This document shows positions 43,962 through 50,798 of a DNA stretch of 64,000 nt, one piece after another (position 1 is the first letter of the stretch; each line of letters begins with the position of its first letter). The translations under genes were made by a program, and so were the position numbers. The DNA comes from Ornithinimicrobium avium (GTDB lineage Bacteria; Actinomycetota; Actinomycetes; Actinomycetales; Dermatophilaceae), in contig NZ_CP031229.1 in the NCBI RefSeq assembly GCF_003351765.1, positions 806,001 through 870,000 of the forward strand, in the 5' to 3' direction. Under the pieces are notes generated by a model. The model worked only from the letters and a program-made list of their open reading frames with translations. It did no database searches and was not told where the DNA came from.

Positions 43962-45206
43962 ATGACCACCAACCCCGTCTCCTCGGTCACCGAGCTCGAG
44001 CGCCTCAAGGTCCTGCACAACGGCGAGAAGCAGCAGCTGACCTTCTCCGACGCCGAGTTCGAGCGCCGCCTGTCCGGTCTGCGCCAGATCATGGCCGACA
44101 AGGAGCTGGACGCCACCGTGCTGACCAGCTACCAGGGGATCAAGTACTACTCGGACTTCCTCTTCACCTACTTCGGGCGCTCCTACGCCATGGTCGTCAC
44201 CCCCGACGACACCTTCACCGTCACCGCGAACATCGACGCGGGCATGCCGTGGCGCACCTCCTACGGCGAGAACATCGTCTACACCGACTGGAAGCGTGAC
44301 AACTTCTACTACGGCATCACCGAGGGCCTGCGCCAGCGCGGGGTCACCACCCGCCGGGTGGGCGTCGAGGACGACAGCCTGCCCGTCATGCAGCGCCAGC
44401 AGCTCCAGGAGGCGCTGGGTGCCGAGCTGGTCGACGTCTCCCAGGACGCCATGCGCCAGCGGATGATCAAGTCCGCCGAGGAGATCGAGGTCATCAAGCA
44501 CGGTGCGCGCATCGGCGACCTGGGCGGCGAGGCCATCCGCGGCGCCATCCGCGAGGGCATCATGGAGTACGAGGTCGCCCTCGTGGGCGTCGAGGCGATG
44601 ACCCACGAGATCGCCCGCACCTTCCCCCACCGCGAGGTGCGCGACACCTGGGTGTGGTTCCAGTCCGGCATCAACACCGACGGCGCCCACAACTGGGCCA
44701 CCACCCGCAAGCTGGTCAAGGGCGACATCCTCTCGCTCAACTGCTTCCCCATGACCTCCGGCTACTACACCGCCCTGGAGCGCACCCTCTTCCTGGGCGA
44801 GCCGGACAAGCGCTCGCTGGAGCTGTGGAAGGCCAACGTGGAGGTCCACGAGGCGGGCCTGGAGCTGATCAAGCCCGGTGCGGTCTGCAAGGACATCGCC
44901 GCCGAGCTCAACAAGATCTTCGTCGGCCACGGCCTGCTTCCCAACCGCACCTTCGGCTACGGCCACTCCTTCGGGGTGCTCTCGCACTACTACGGCCGCG
45001 AGGCCGGCCTGGAGCTGCGCGAGGACATCGACACGGTCCTCGAGCCGGGCATGGTCGTCTCGATGGAGCCGATGATCACCGTCCCCGAGGGCGAGCCGGG
45101 CGCCGGCGGCTACCGCGAGCACGACATCCTCGTCGTGCACGAGGACGGAGCGGAGAACATCACCAAGTTCCCGTACGGCCCCGAGCACAACATCATCGAG
45201 GCCTGA
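43962..45206 (+). CDS. Creatinase (creatine amidinohydrolase)
   Basis: A 414-residue pita-bread-fold enzyme that hydrolyses creatine to sarcosine and urea (EC 3.5.3.3). It follows Pseudomonas creatinase almost segment by segment: YYSDFLFTYFGRSYA, NIVYTDWKRDN, RMIKSAEE, WFQSGINTDGAHN, LNCFPMTSGYYTALERTLF and SMEPMI. The catalytic His232, Glu262 and Glu358 of the Pseudomonas enzyme correspond to His243, Glu273 and Glu369 here, a constant shift of 11. It is first in the operon creatinase-BCCT-creatininase-MFS-IclR, driven by a strong promoter. A general Xaa-Pro peptidase is unlikely because the metal-ligand aspartates of that group are not evident. Confidence 0.95.
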   Translation: MTTNPVSSVTELERLKVLHNGEKQQLTFSDAEFERRLSGLRQIMADKELDATVLTSYQGIKYYSDFLFTYFGRSYAMVVTPDDTFTVTANIDAGMPWRTSYGENIVYTDWKRDNFYYGITEGLRQRGVTTRRVGVEDDSLPVMQRQQLQEALGAELVDVSQDAMRQRMIKSAEEIEVIKHGARIGDLGGEAIRGAIREGIMEYEVALVGVEAMTHEIARTFPHREVRDTWVWFQSGINTDGAHNWATTRKLVKGDILSLNCFPMTSGYYTALERTLFLGEPDKRSLELWKANVEVHEAGLELIKPGAVCKDIAAELNKIFVGHGLLPNRTFGYGHSFGVLSHYYGREAGLELREDIDTVLEPGMVVSMEPMITVPEGEPGAGGYREHDILVVHEDGAENITKFPYGPEHNIIEA

Positions 45207-45214
45207 GGAGCGCC

Positions 45215-47005
45215 ATGACCGGACGCGAGCCCGTCCAGGAGCGCGACCTGCGCCCGGACCAGACCACACCCTCCTCGACAGAGGTATCCACGCTCGTCCA
45301 GGAGCCTGCCGGCGGCGAGCCGTCGCCGGCAGGGCGTCCCGGCCCCAGGCGGGAGCGGGCGCGAGTCGCGCTCCCCCGCTTCCGGGGCGCGCAGATCGCC
45401 CAGCTGGACCGGACGATCATCCAGGTCGTGCCGCCGCTGCTCATCCTGGCGGCGATCATCGCCGTCATCGCCGACCCCGACGGGGCCGCCCGCGTCATCG
45501 GCAGCATGCGGACCTGGGTGACCTCCGGCTTCACCTGGTTCTTCGTCCTGTACTCGGTCATCGCCGTGGCGCTGTGCGTCTGGCTGTCCGTGAGCAAGGT
45601 CGGCTCCGTGCGGCTCGGCGGACCCAAGACCAAACCGGTCCACGGCCGCTTCGCGTGGTACTCCATGCTCTTCGCGTGCGGCCAGGGCATCGGCCTGATC
45701 TTCTGGTCCGTCGCCGAGCCGGTCATGCTGCGCGAGGGTGCACCTGTCGTCCCGGCGGGCGACTGGCTGCCCGAGGCAGGCATGGTCTGGACCTACTTCC
45801 ACTGGGGCCTGACGGCCTGGGCGATGTACTGCGCCGTGGCCGTGTGCCTGGCCTACTCCCACCACAACCTGGGCAAGACGCTGACCTTCCGCGAGGCGAC
45901 GGTCGACATCCTGCCGTTCCGCATCCAGCGCCCGGCCGGTGTGGTCATCGAGCTCCTGGCGATCATCGCGACCGTCCTGGGACTGGCGACCAGCTTCGGC
46001 TTCGCGTCGCTGCAGTTCACCTCCGGGCTGACCTCGTTCACCCCGCTGGAGTCCTCCCCCGTCGTCTGGTTCGGCGTCATCGTCGCACTGGGCCTGTTCG
46101 CCGGCATCTCCGCCTTCCTCGGCGTCAACAAGGGCATGAAGCGCGTCAGCGAGACGAACTCGATCCTGAGCATCGTGCTGGTCGTGGGCGTGCTCGTCTT
46201 CGGCCCCACCATCTTCATCGTCTCCACCATGGTCCAGACCTTCGGCAGCTTCGTGCAGTACTACGTGCCGATGAGCTTCTGGACCGATGCGCCCATCGCC
46301 GCGAACGCCCTGAGCACCTGGCAGGACTCGTGGAACGGCTGGTGGACCGTCTTCATCTGGTGCTGGGTCATCGCCTTCTCCCCGTTCGTGGCCGGCTTCA
46401 TCGCCCGCATCTCCCGGGGTCGCACCATCCGCGAGTTCGTCATCGGCGTCACCGTCATCCCGTCCCTGATCGTCATGATCTGGGTCGCCGTGGTCGGGGC
46501 CGCCGCGCTGAAGTACGACGACCAGACCAACGGGTCGATCTCCGCGGACGTGGCCGCCGACACCTCCAGCGGGCTGTTCTCGATGCTCGACATGATCCCG
46601 TGGATGGGCGGCCTGCTGCTCGTCGTCGCGACGGTCCTGGTCGCCACCTACTACGTGACCAGCCTGGACGCCGGCACGCACGCCCTGGCGGAGTTCGTCT
46701 CGGCACCCAAGCAGAGCGGACCCTGGTTCCGCGTCGTGCTCGTGGTGAGCATCGCGGCGGTGGCGGTCATCCTGCTCTCGATCGGCGGCACCGCCGTCGT
46801 GGACACCGTGCAGACCGGCACGATCATCGGCGCCTTCCCCTTCTCCTTCGTCCTGCTCCTGATGTTCGCCAACCTCGTGCGCCGGCTCCGCCAGCGCGAC
46901 AAGGCCGTCAAGCGGCTGGAGAAGGAGGTCAACGACCCCCGCAGCAGGCCCGGCGACGACGACCTGATCGCGCAGAACCTCGTCCCGCAGGAGCAGGAAG
47001 GATGA
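45215..47005 (+). CDS. BCCT family transporter, predicted creatinine/creatine importer
   Basis: A 596-residue betaine/carnitine/choline-type transporter with 12 helices after a disordered N-terminal tail of about 65 residues. Conserved features are FAWYSMLFACGQGIGLIFWSVAEP, YFHWGLTAWAMYCAVAVCLAY and the core motif WCWVIAFSPFVAGFIARISRGRTIREF. The charged C-terminal tail recalls osmosensing BCCTs but is short. It lies between creatinase (8-bp gap, GAGGAG site) and creatininase (ATGA overlap), so its substrate is predicted to be creatinine or creatine; glycine betaine or sarcosine are alternatives. The family is certain, the substrate is inference. Confidence 0.93.
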   Translation: MTGREPVQERDLRPDQTTPSSTEVSTLVQEPAGGEPSPAGRPGPRRERARVALPRFRGAQIAQLDRTIIQVVPPLLILAAIIAVIADPDGAARVIGSMRTWVTSGFTWFFVLYSVIAVALCVWLSVSKVGSVRLGGPKTKPVHGRFAWYSMLFACGQGIGLIFWSVAEPVMLREGAPVVPAGDWLPEAGMVWTYFHWGLTAWAMYCAVAVCLAYSHHNLGKTLTFREATVDILPFRIQRPAGVVIELLAIIATVLGLATSFGFASLQFTSGLTSFTPLESSPVVWFGVIVALGLFAGISAFLGVNKGMKRVSETNSILSIVLVVGVLVFGPTIFIVSTMVQTFGSFVQYYVPMSFWTDAPIAANALSTWQDSWNGWWTVFIWCWVIAFSPFVAGFIARISRGRTIREFVIGVTVIPSLIVMIWVAVVGAAALKYDDQTNGSISADVAADTSSGLFSMLDMIPWMGGLLLVVATVLVATYYVTSLDAGTHALAEFVSAPKQSGPWFRVVLVVSIAAVAVILLSIGGTAVVDTVQTGTIIGAFPFSFVLLLMFANLVRRLRQRDKAVKRLEKEVNDPRSRPGDDDLIAQNLVPQEQEG

Positions 47006-47775
47006 GCGAGGTCCAGCTCTCGCGCACCGACGCCCACCGCTTCAGGGAGTGGTTGGCAGCGGGCCGTCGTGCGGTGATCCTGCCCACCGGGGCGCTCGAG
47101 CAGCACGGTCCGCACCTGCCGATGGGCACCGACGGGATGCTGTCCGGCCACCTGGCCGCGGCGGTGGCCCGCGAGGTCGGTGCCCTGGTGGCCCCGGCGT
47201 TCACGTTCGGCTACAAGTCGCAGCAGAAGTCCGGCGGCGGCGACCACCTGACGGGGACCACCAGCCTGGACGCCGGCACGCTCGTCCAGCTGGCGCGCGA
47301 CGTCGTCGGGTCCCTCCTGCGGCAGGGGGTGACCTACGTCGTGGTGCTCAACGGGCACTACGAGAACTACCAGTTCCTCTACGAGGGCATCGATCTGGCG
47401 CTCCGGGACCACGGCGTCGGCACGGACGACGAGCGGTGCGTGCTGCTGCTGTCCTACTGGGACTACGTCTCCCAGGAGAGCCTCGACGCGGTCTACGGGG
47501 ACGCCTTCCCCGGCTGGGACGTCGAGCACGGCGGCGTCCTGGAGACCTCGCTGATGCTCCACCTCGAGCCGGACCTGGTCCAGCTGGACCGCGCGGTCGA
47601 CCATCCACCGGCGCAGCTGCCGAGGTTCGACCGGCTGCCGGTCGTGCCGGGACGCACGCCGGAGTCGGGGTGCCTGTCGCCGCCGACGGGCTCCACCGCC
47701 GAGCACGGGCGGATGCTCCACGACCAGGTCGTACGCGACCTCGCCGCCGACCTACGCAGAGAACTGTCCCTGTAG
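47002..47775 (+). CDS. Creatininase (creatinine amidohydrolase)
   Basis: A 257-residue creatininase-family enzyme interconverting creatinine and creatine (EC 3.5.2.10). Metal ligands of the Pseudomonas enzyme (Glu34, His36, Asp45, His120, Glu122) are all present one residue earlier: PTGALEQHGPHLPMGTDG and LNGHYEN. The NGHYEN form, rather than NGHGGN of other family members such as MftE, and the segments LLSYWDY, GWDVEHGGVLETSLM and LDRAVDHPPAQLP, identify true creatininase. It overlaps the BCCT stop by four bases, with GGAAGG as ribosome site. It supplies creatine to the upstream creatinase. Confidence 0.95.
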   Translation: MSEVQLSRTDAHRFREWLAAGRRAVILPTGALEQHGPHLPMGTDGMLSGHLAAAVAREVGALVAPAFTFGYKSQQKSGGGDHLTGTTSLDAGTLVQLARDVVGSLLRQGVTYVVVLNGHYENYQFLYEGIDLALRDHGVGTDDERCVLLLSYWDYVSQESLDAVYGDAFPGWDVEHGGVLETSLMLHLEPDLVQLDRAVDHPPAQLPRFDRLPVVPGRTPESGCLSPPTGSTAEHGRMLHDQVVRDLAADLRRELSL

Positions 47776-47856
47776 GAGCACGGCTTCCATCGCAGCGGCC
47801 CCCGCGCACCCGGCGCGGTGCCCCGAAAGCACCAGACCGAGATCGAAAGGCCCACC

Positions 47857-49188
47857 ATGGACTCCACCGACCACGCGCACTCGCTCAGCGGGCAGCCGCG
47901 CCTCAACGAGGGCAGCGGCGCCACGAGGGCGACCCGCCGCAAGGTCATCGCGGCAAGCTTCATCGGCAACTTCACCGAGTGGTTCGACTACGCGGTCTAC
48001 GGCTACCTGGCGGTCGTCATCGCCAGGGTGTTCTTCCCCGAGAGCGAGCACGCCCTGCTCCAGACGTTCGCGCTGTTCGCGGTGTCGTTCCTCGTCCGTC
48101 CCCTCGGCGGCTTCTTCTGGGGCGGTCTGGGTGACCGGGTCGGGCGCAAGAACGCGCTGGCCTGGTCGATCCTGCTGATGGCTGCCGCGACGTTCTGCAT
48201 CGCCCTCATCCCCGGAGCGGCCACGATCGGCGTCGCGGCCCCGATCCTCCTGCTCGTGTTCAGGGTGATCCAGGGCTTCTCCGCCTCCGGCGAGTATGCC
48301 GGAGCCTCCGCGTTCCTGGTGGAGTACGCGCCGCCCAGCAAGCGCGGCATGTACGCCGCGGTCGTGCCCGCCAGCACCGCCGCGGGCCTGCTCTTCGGGT
48401 CGCTCCTCGTCACGTTGATGTATGCGGTGCTGACCGGTCCGCAGATCGACAGCTGGGGATGGCGGGTGCCCTTCCTGCTCGCCGGGCCGCTGGGCTTCAT
48501 CGGGCACTACATCCGCACCCGCCTGGAGGACACGCCGGAGTTCCGCAAGCTCGTCGCCCAGGACGTGGCCGTGGAGGCGCCGACCAAGCAGCTGCTCGTC
48601 AAGCACTGGCGCACCGGCGTCATCGCCTCGGGGGCCGTCCTGCTCAACGCCGTCGGGTTCTACGTGATCCTCAGCTACATGCCGACCTACCTGTCCAGGG
48701 AGCTCGGCGTCGGCGAGACCCAGTCGTTCCTGGCGACCACGGCTGCCCTGGTGACCTACATCGGTTTCATCTTCGGCACCGGTGCCCTGTCCGACCGTTT
48801 CGGCCGTCGCCCGATCCTGCTGACCGCCTCCGCGCTCTTCGTCGTGTTCACCGTGCCGGCCTTCCTCCTGCTCGACCCCGACACCTTCCTGCTGGTCGTG
48901 CTCATCCAGGTCGTGCTCGGTGGGATGCTGTCGTTGAACGACGGGACGCTGCCCTCGTTCCTGGCCGAGCTCTTCCCGACGAACGTGCGCTACAGCGGGT
49001 TCGCGGTGAGCTTCAACCTCAGCAACGCCCTCTTCGGCGGCACCGCACCCTTCGTGGCCACCTGGCTCATCGGCGTCACCGGCAGCGTCCTGGCGCCCGC
49101 CTTCTACCTCTCGGCGGCAGCTGTGGTCTCGGGCATCGCGGTGCTCGTGGCACGGGAGACGAGCAAGGAGGCGCTCAGGGCCACCTGA
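47857..49188 (+). CDS. MFS transporter, metabolite:H+ symporter (proline/betaine) type
   Basis: A 443-residue transporter with 12 helices. FIGNFTEWFDYAVYGYLAVVIARVFF, GDRVGRKNALAWSILLM (motif A) and FRVIQGFSASGEYAGASAFLVEYAP are signatures of the MHS subfamily that includes ProP and ShiA. It probably imports a zwitterion or carboxylate with protons; in this setting creatine, sarcosine or betaine are candidates. ATG at 47857 has GAAAGG seven bases upstream; an upstream GTG at 47818 is less likely. A small hairpin (47802-47818) lies in the 81-bp gap after creatininase and may reduce downstream expression. Confidence 0.92.
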   Translation: MDSTDHAHSLSGQPRLNEGSGATRATRRKVIAASFIGNFTEWFDYAVYGYLAVVIARVFFPESEHALLQTFALFAVSFLVRPLGGFFWGGLGDRVGRKNALAWSILLMAAATFCIALIPGAATIGVAAPILLLVFRVIQGFSASGEYAGASAFLVEYAPPSKRGMYAAVVPASTAAGLLFGSLLVTLMYAVLTGPQIDSWGWRVPFLLAGPLGFIGHYIRTRLEDTPEFRKLVAQDVAVEAPTKQLLVKHWRTGVIASGAVLLNAVGFYVILSYMPTYLSRELGVGETQSFLATTAALVTYIGFIFGTGALSDRFGRRPILLTASALFVVFTVPAFLLLDPDTFLLVVLIQVVLGGMLSLNDGTLPSFLAELFPTNVRYSGFAVSFNLSNALFGGTAPFVATWLIGVTGSVLAPAFYLSAAAVVSGIAVLVARETSKEALRAT

Positions 49189-49271
49189 CACGCCGACCGA
49201 CGCCCCGACCCTGCCCCCGCGGGCATCCGCCCGGCACAACGGGGGCCCGCTCCCAGACGAGGAGGACAGGT

Positions 49272-50108
49272 GTGAGCCCAGCCAGGAACGATCCTCGGTC
49301 AGGGTCGGCCATCTCGACCATGATGGCGGTGCTGCGCTGCTTCGACAGCGAGCACCGCCATCTGGGCGTCGTCGAGATCGCCGAGCAGACCGGCCTGCAC
49401 AAGAGCTCTGTCTCACGGCTGATGAGCACTCTCGAGCTGGAACGGCTCGTCGAACGTGATCCGGTGACCCGTCGCTACAGCCTCGGTCTGGGTCTGCTGT
49501 CGGTGGCCGGGACCCTCCTGGCGGACCTGGACGTGCGACGCACCGCCTACCCGGTCCTCGTGGAGCTGGAGGCCCGCACCCACGAGTCCTCCTCGCTCAT
49601 GGTGTGGTCCGAAGACCAGGCCCTGTGCGTGGAGCAGGTGCCCAGCTCCCGGACGATCAAGCACACCACCGCCATCGGCACCGTCTACCGGACCACGGCC
49701 AGCTCCTCGGTCCTGGCCCTGCTGGCCCACCGGCCCCCCCGCGCGGTCGACGAGATGCTCGGGCGTGGCCTGCTGCGACTGCAGGGGCACGGCTCGCCGG
49801 CCGAGGTGCACGCGACGCTGGAGCAGGTGCGCAGGGACGGGGTCTTCGTCAACGACGGACTGACCGACCCTGCCGAGGTGGGGGTCAGCGCCCCCGTCCT
49901 GGACCACCGCGGGGAGACGGTCGCCGCGGTGCTCGTCGCGGCGCCGCGCTACCGCGTCGACCAGGCGGCGCTGGCCACCCTGGTGGACGACTGCCTCTGG
50001 GCGGCGCAAGCCGTCAGCGCGGCACTGGGGTACCGGCGTGAGGGCCACGACGGCGTCGGGGACACCGTCCAGGAGACGGAGACGGCGGCGCCGCTCGGCG
50101 CCGGCTGA
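49272..50108 (+). CDS. IclR family transcriptional regulator
   Basis: A 278-residue IclR-type regulator. The N-terminal winged helix is ISTMMAVLRCFDSEHRHLGVVEIAEQTGLHKSSVSRLMSTLELERLVERD, and the effector domain runs from about residue 85 (RTAYPVLVELEARTHESSSLMVWSEDQALCVEQV) to AALATLVDDCLWAAQAVSAALGY. GTG at 49272 lies after GAGGAGGACAGG. It is last in the creatinine arm and converges on soxG; its stop codon lies in the loop of a terminator hairpin. It most likely controls the creatinase promoter in response to a pathway metabolite; repression or activation is undetermined. Confidence 0.93.
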   Translation: MSPARNDPRSGSAISTMMAVLRCFDSEHRHLGVVEIAEQTGLHKSSVSRLMSTLELERLVERDPVTRRYSLGLGLLSVAGTLLADLDVRRTAYPVLVELEARTHESSSLMVWSEDQALCVEQVPSSRTIKHTTAIGTVYRTTASSSVLALLAHRPPRAVDEMLGRGLLRLQGHGSPAEVHATLEQVRRDGVFVNDGLTDPAEVGVSAPVLDHRGETVAAVLVAAPRYRVDQAALATLVDDCLWAAQAVSAALGYRREGHDGVGDTVQETETAAPLGAG

Positions 50109-50124
50109 CGGCGTCGAGCGGCGC
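50088..50124. terminator. Bidirectional terminator between iclR and soxG, with the iclR stop codon in the loop
   Basis: A 15-bp stem (50088-50102 with 50110-50124; one G-T pair) encloses a 7-base loop containing the TGA stop of iclR. It separates the plus-strand creatinine arm from the minus-strand sarcosine arm, whose last stop is at 50148. Confidence 0.85.
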
Positions 50125-50147
50125 GGGGCTGCTGGGTCAGGTCGTGC

Positions 50148-50798
50148 TCAGCGCCACAGCGGCCGGGCGGCGGGGTCGGAGAACTCCTGCATCCCGTCGA
50201 GCAGCCAGCGGACCAGGTGCTCGGCGAAGGACGACCGGGGCAGCACCCGGAAGGTGTCCTCCTCGACCCGCCACACCACCGCCGGGACCCGCCCGACCGT
50301 GGTGGCGAAGGCGCGGCCTGCCGGCCAGGCCGAGGTGTGCAGGTCCATCGTGCAGCTCTTGGCCAGCACCGACGCGGCCCACGGGCCGCTGAGCTCCAGC
50401 GTGGTGCGGTTGCTGCTGACGTCCACTGCCTGGCCGCGGTCGGTGCCGACCCGGTCCGCGAGCTCCTCGCCCGCGGCCACCGGGTCGAGGGTCCCGTCCG
50501 GGCTCCAGGTGAGGAACTCATCGGGCGCGATCCAGAGCACGTGCCGCTCTCCCGCGGACGTGACCTCGCCGGCGGCGGTGGGCAGCGGGCAGCCGAGCGC
50601 CTCCTCCACCCGCCGCGCCGCAGCACTGCCCGGCTCGGCGCGCAGGGCCGTCATCACGGCGAACGGCACCTCGCGCAGCGCCACCTGAGCGGTGGACCCG
50701 GCGGTCATGTCCTGGGCCAGCCCCTGGGCCGGGCTGCGCCGCAGCTGCGCCACGCCCGGGCCGGCGGCGCCCGCGTCCTGTTTCGTGGTCTCAGCCAT
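50148..50798 (-). CDS. soxG: Sarcosine oxidase subunit gamma
   Basis: A 216-residue GcvT-like small subunit of heterotetrameric sarcosine oxidase. VLWIAPDEFLTW, VDVSSNRTTLELSGPWAASVLAKSCTMDLH, RAFATTVGRVPAVVWRVEEDTFRVLPRSSFAEHLVRWLLDG are all typical of SoxG. It has no cofactor and helps assembly. ATG at 50798 overlaps the soxA stop by eight bases. It is the last gene of glyA-soxBDAG. The N-terminal 30 residues are variable. Confidence 0.93.
   Translation of the reverse strand: MAETTKQDAGAAGPGVAQLRRSPAQGLAQDMTAGSTAQVALREVPFAVMTALRAEPGSAAARRVEEALGCPLPTAAGEVTSAGERHVLWIAPDEFLTWSPDGTLDPVAAGEELADRVGTDRGQAVDVSSNRTTLELSGPWAASVLAKSCTMDLHTSAWPAGRAFATTVGRVPAVVWRVEEDTFRVLPRSSFAEHLVRWLLDGMQEFSDPAARPLWR

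Noticed and set aside
43962..45206. Annotation of creatinase as a Xaa-Pro aminopeptidase.
   Set aside because: The fold is shared, but the sequence tracks creatinase closely and the catalytic His/Glu/Glu of creatinase are conserved at a constant offset, next to a creatininase gene.
47002..47775. Annotation of creatininase as mycofactocin peptidase MftE.
   Set aside because: The metal-site motif is NGHYEN and downstream segments match creatininase; no mycofactocin genes are nearby.
47802..47818. Small hairpin between creatininase and the MFS gene as a full terminator.
   Set aside because: Only a six-pair stem without a T-run; at most attenuating, so it is mentioned only with the MFS gene.
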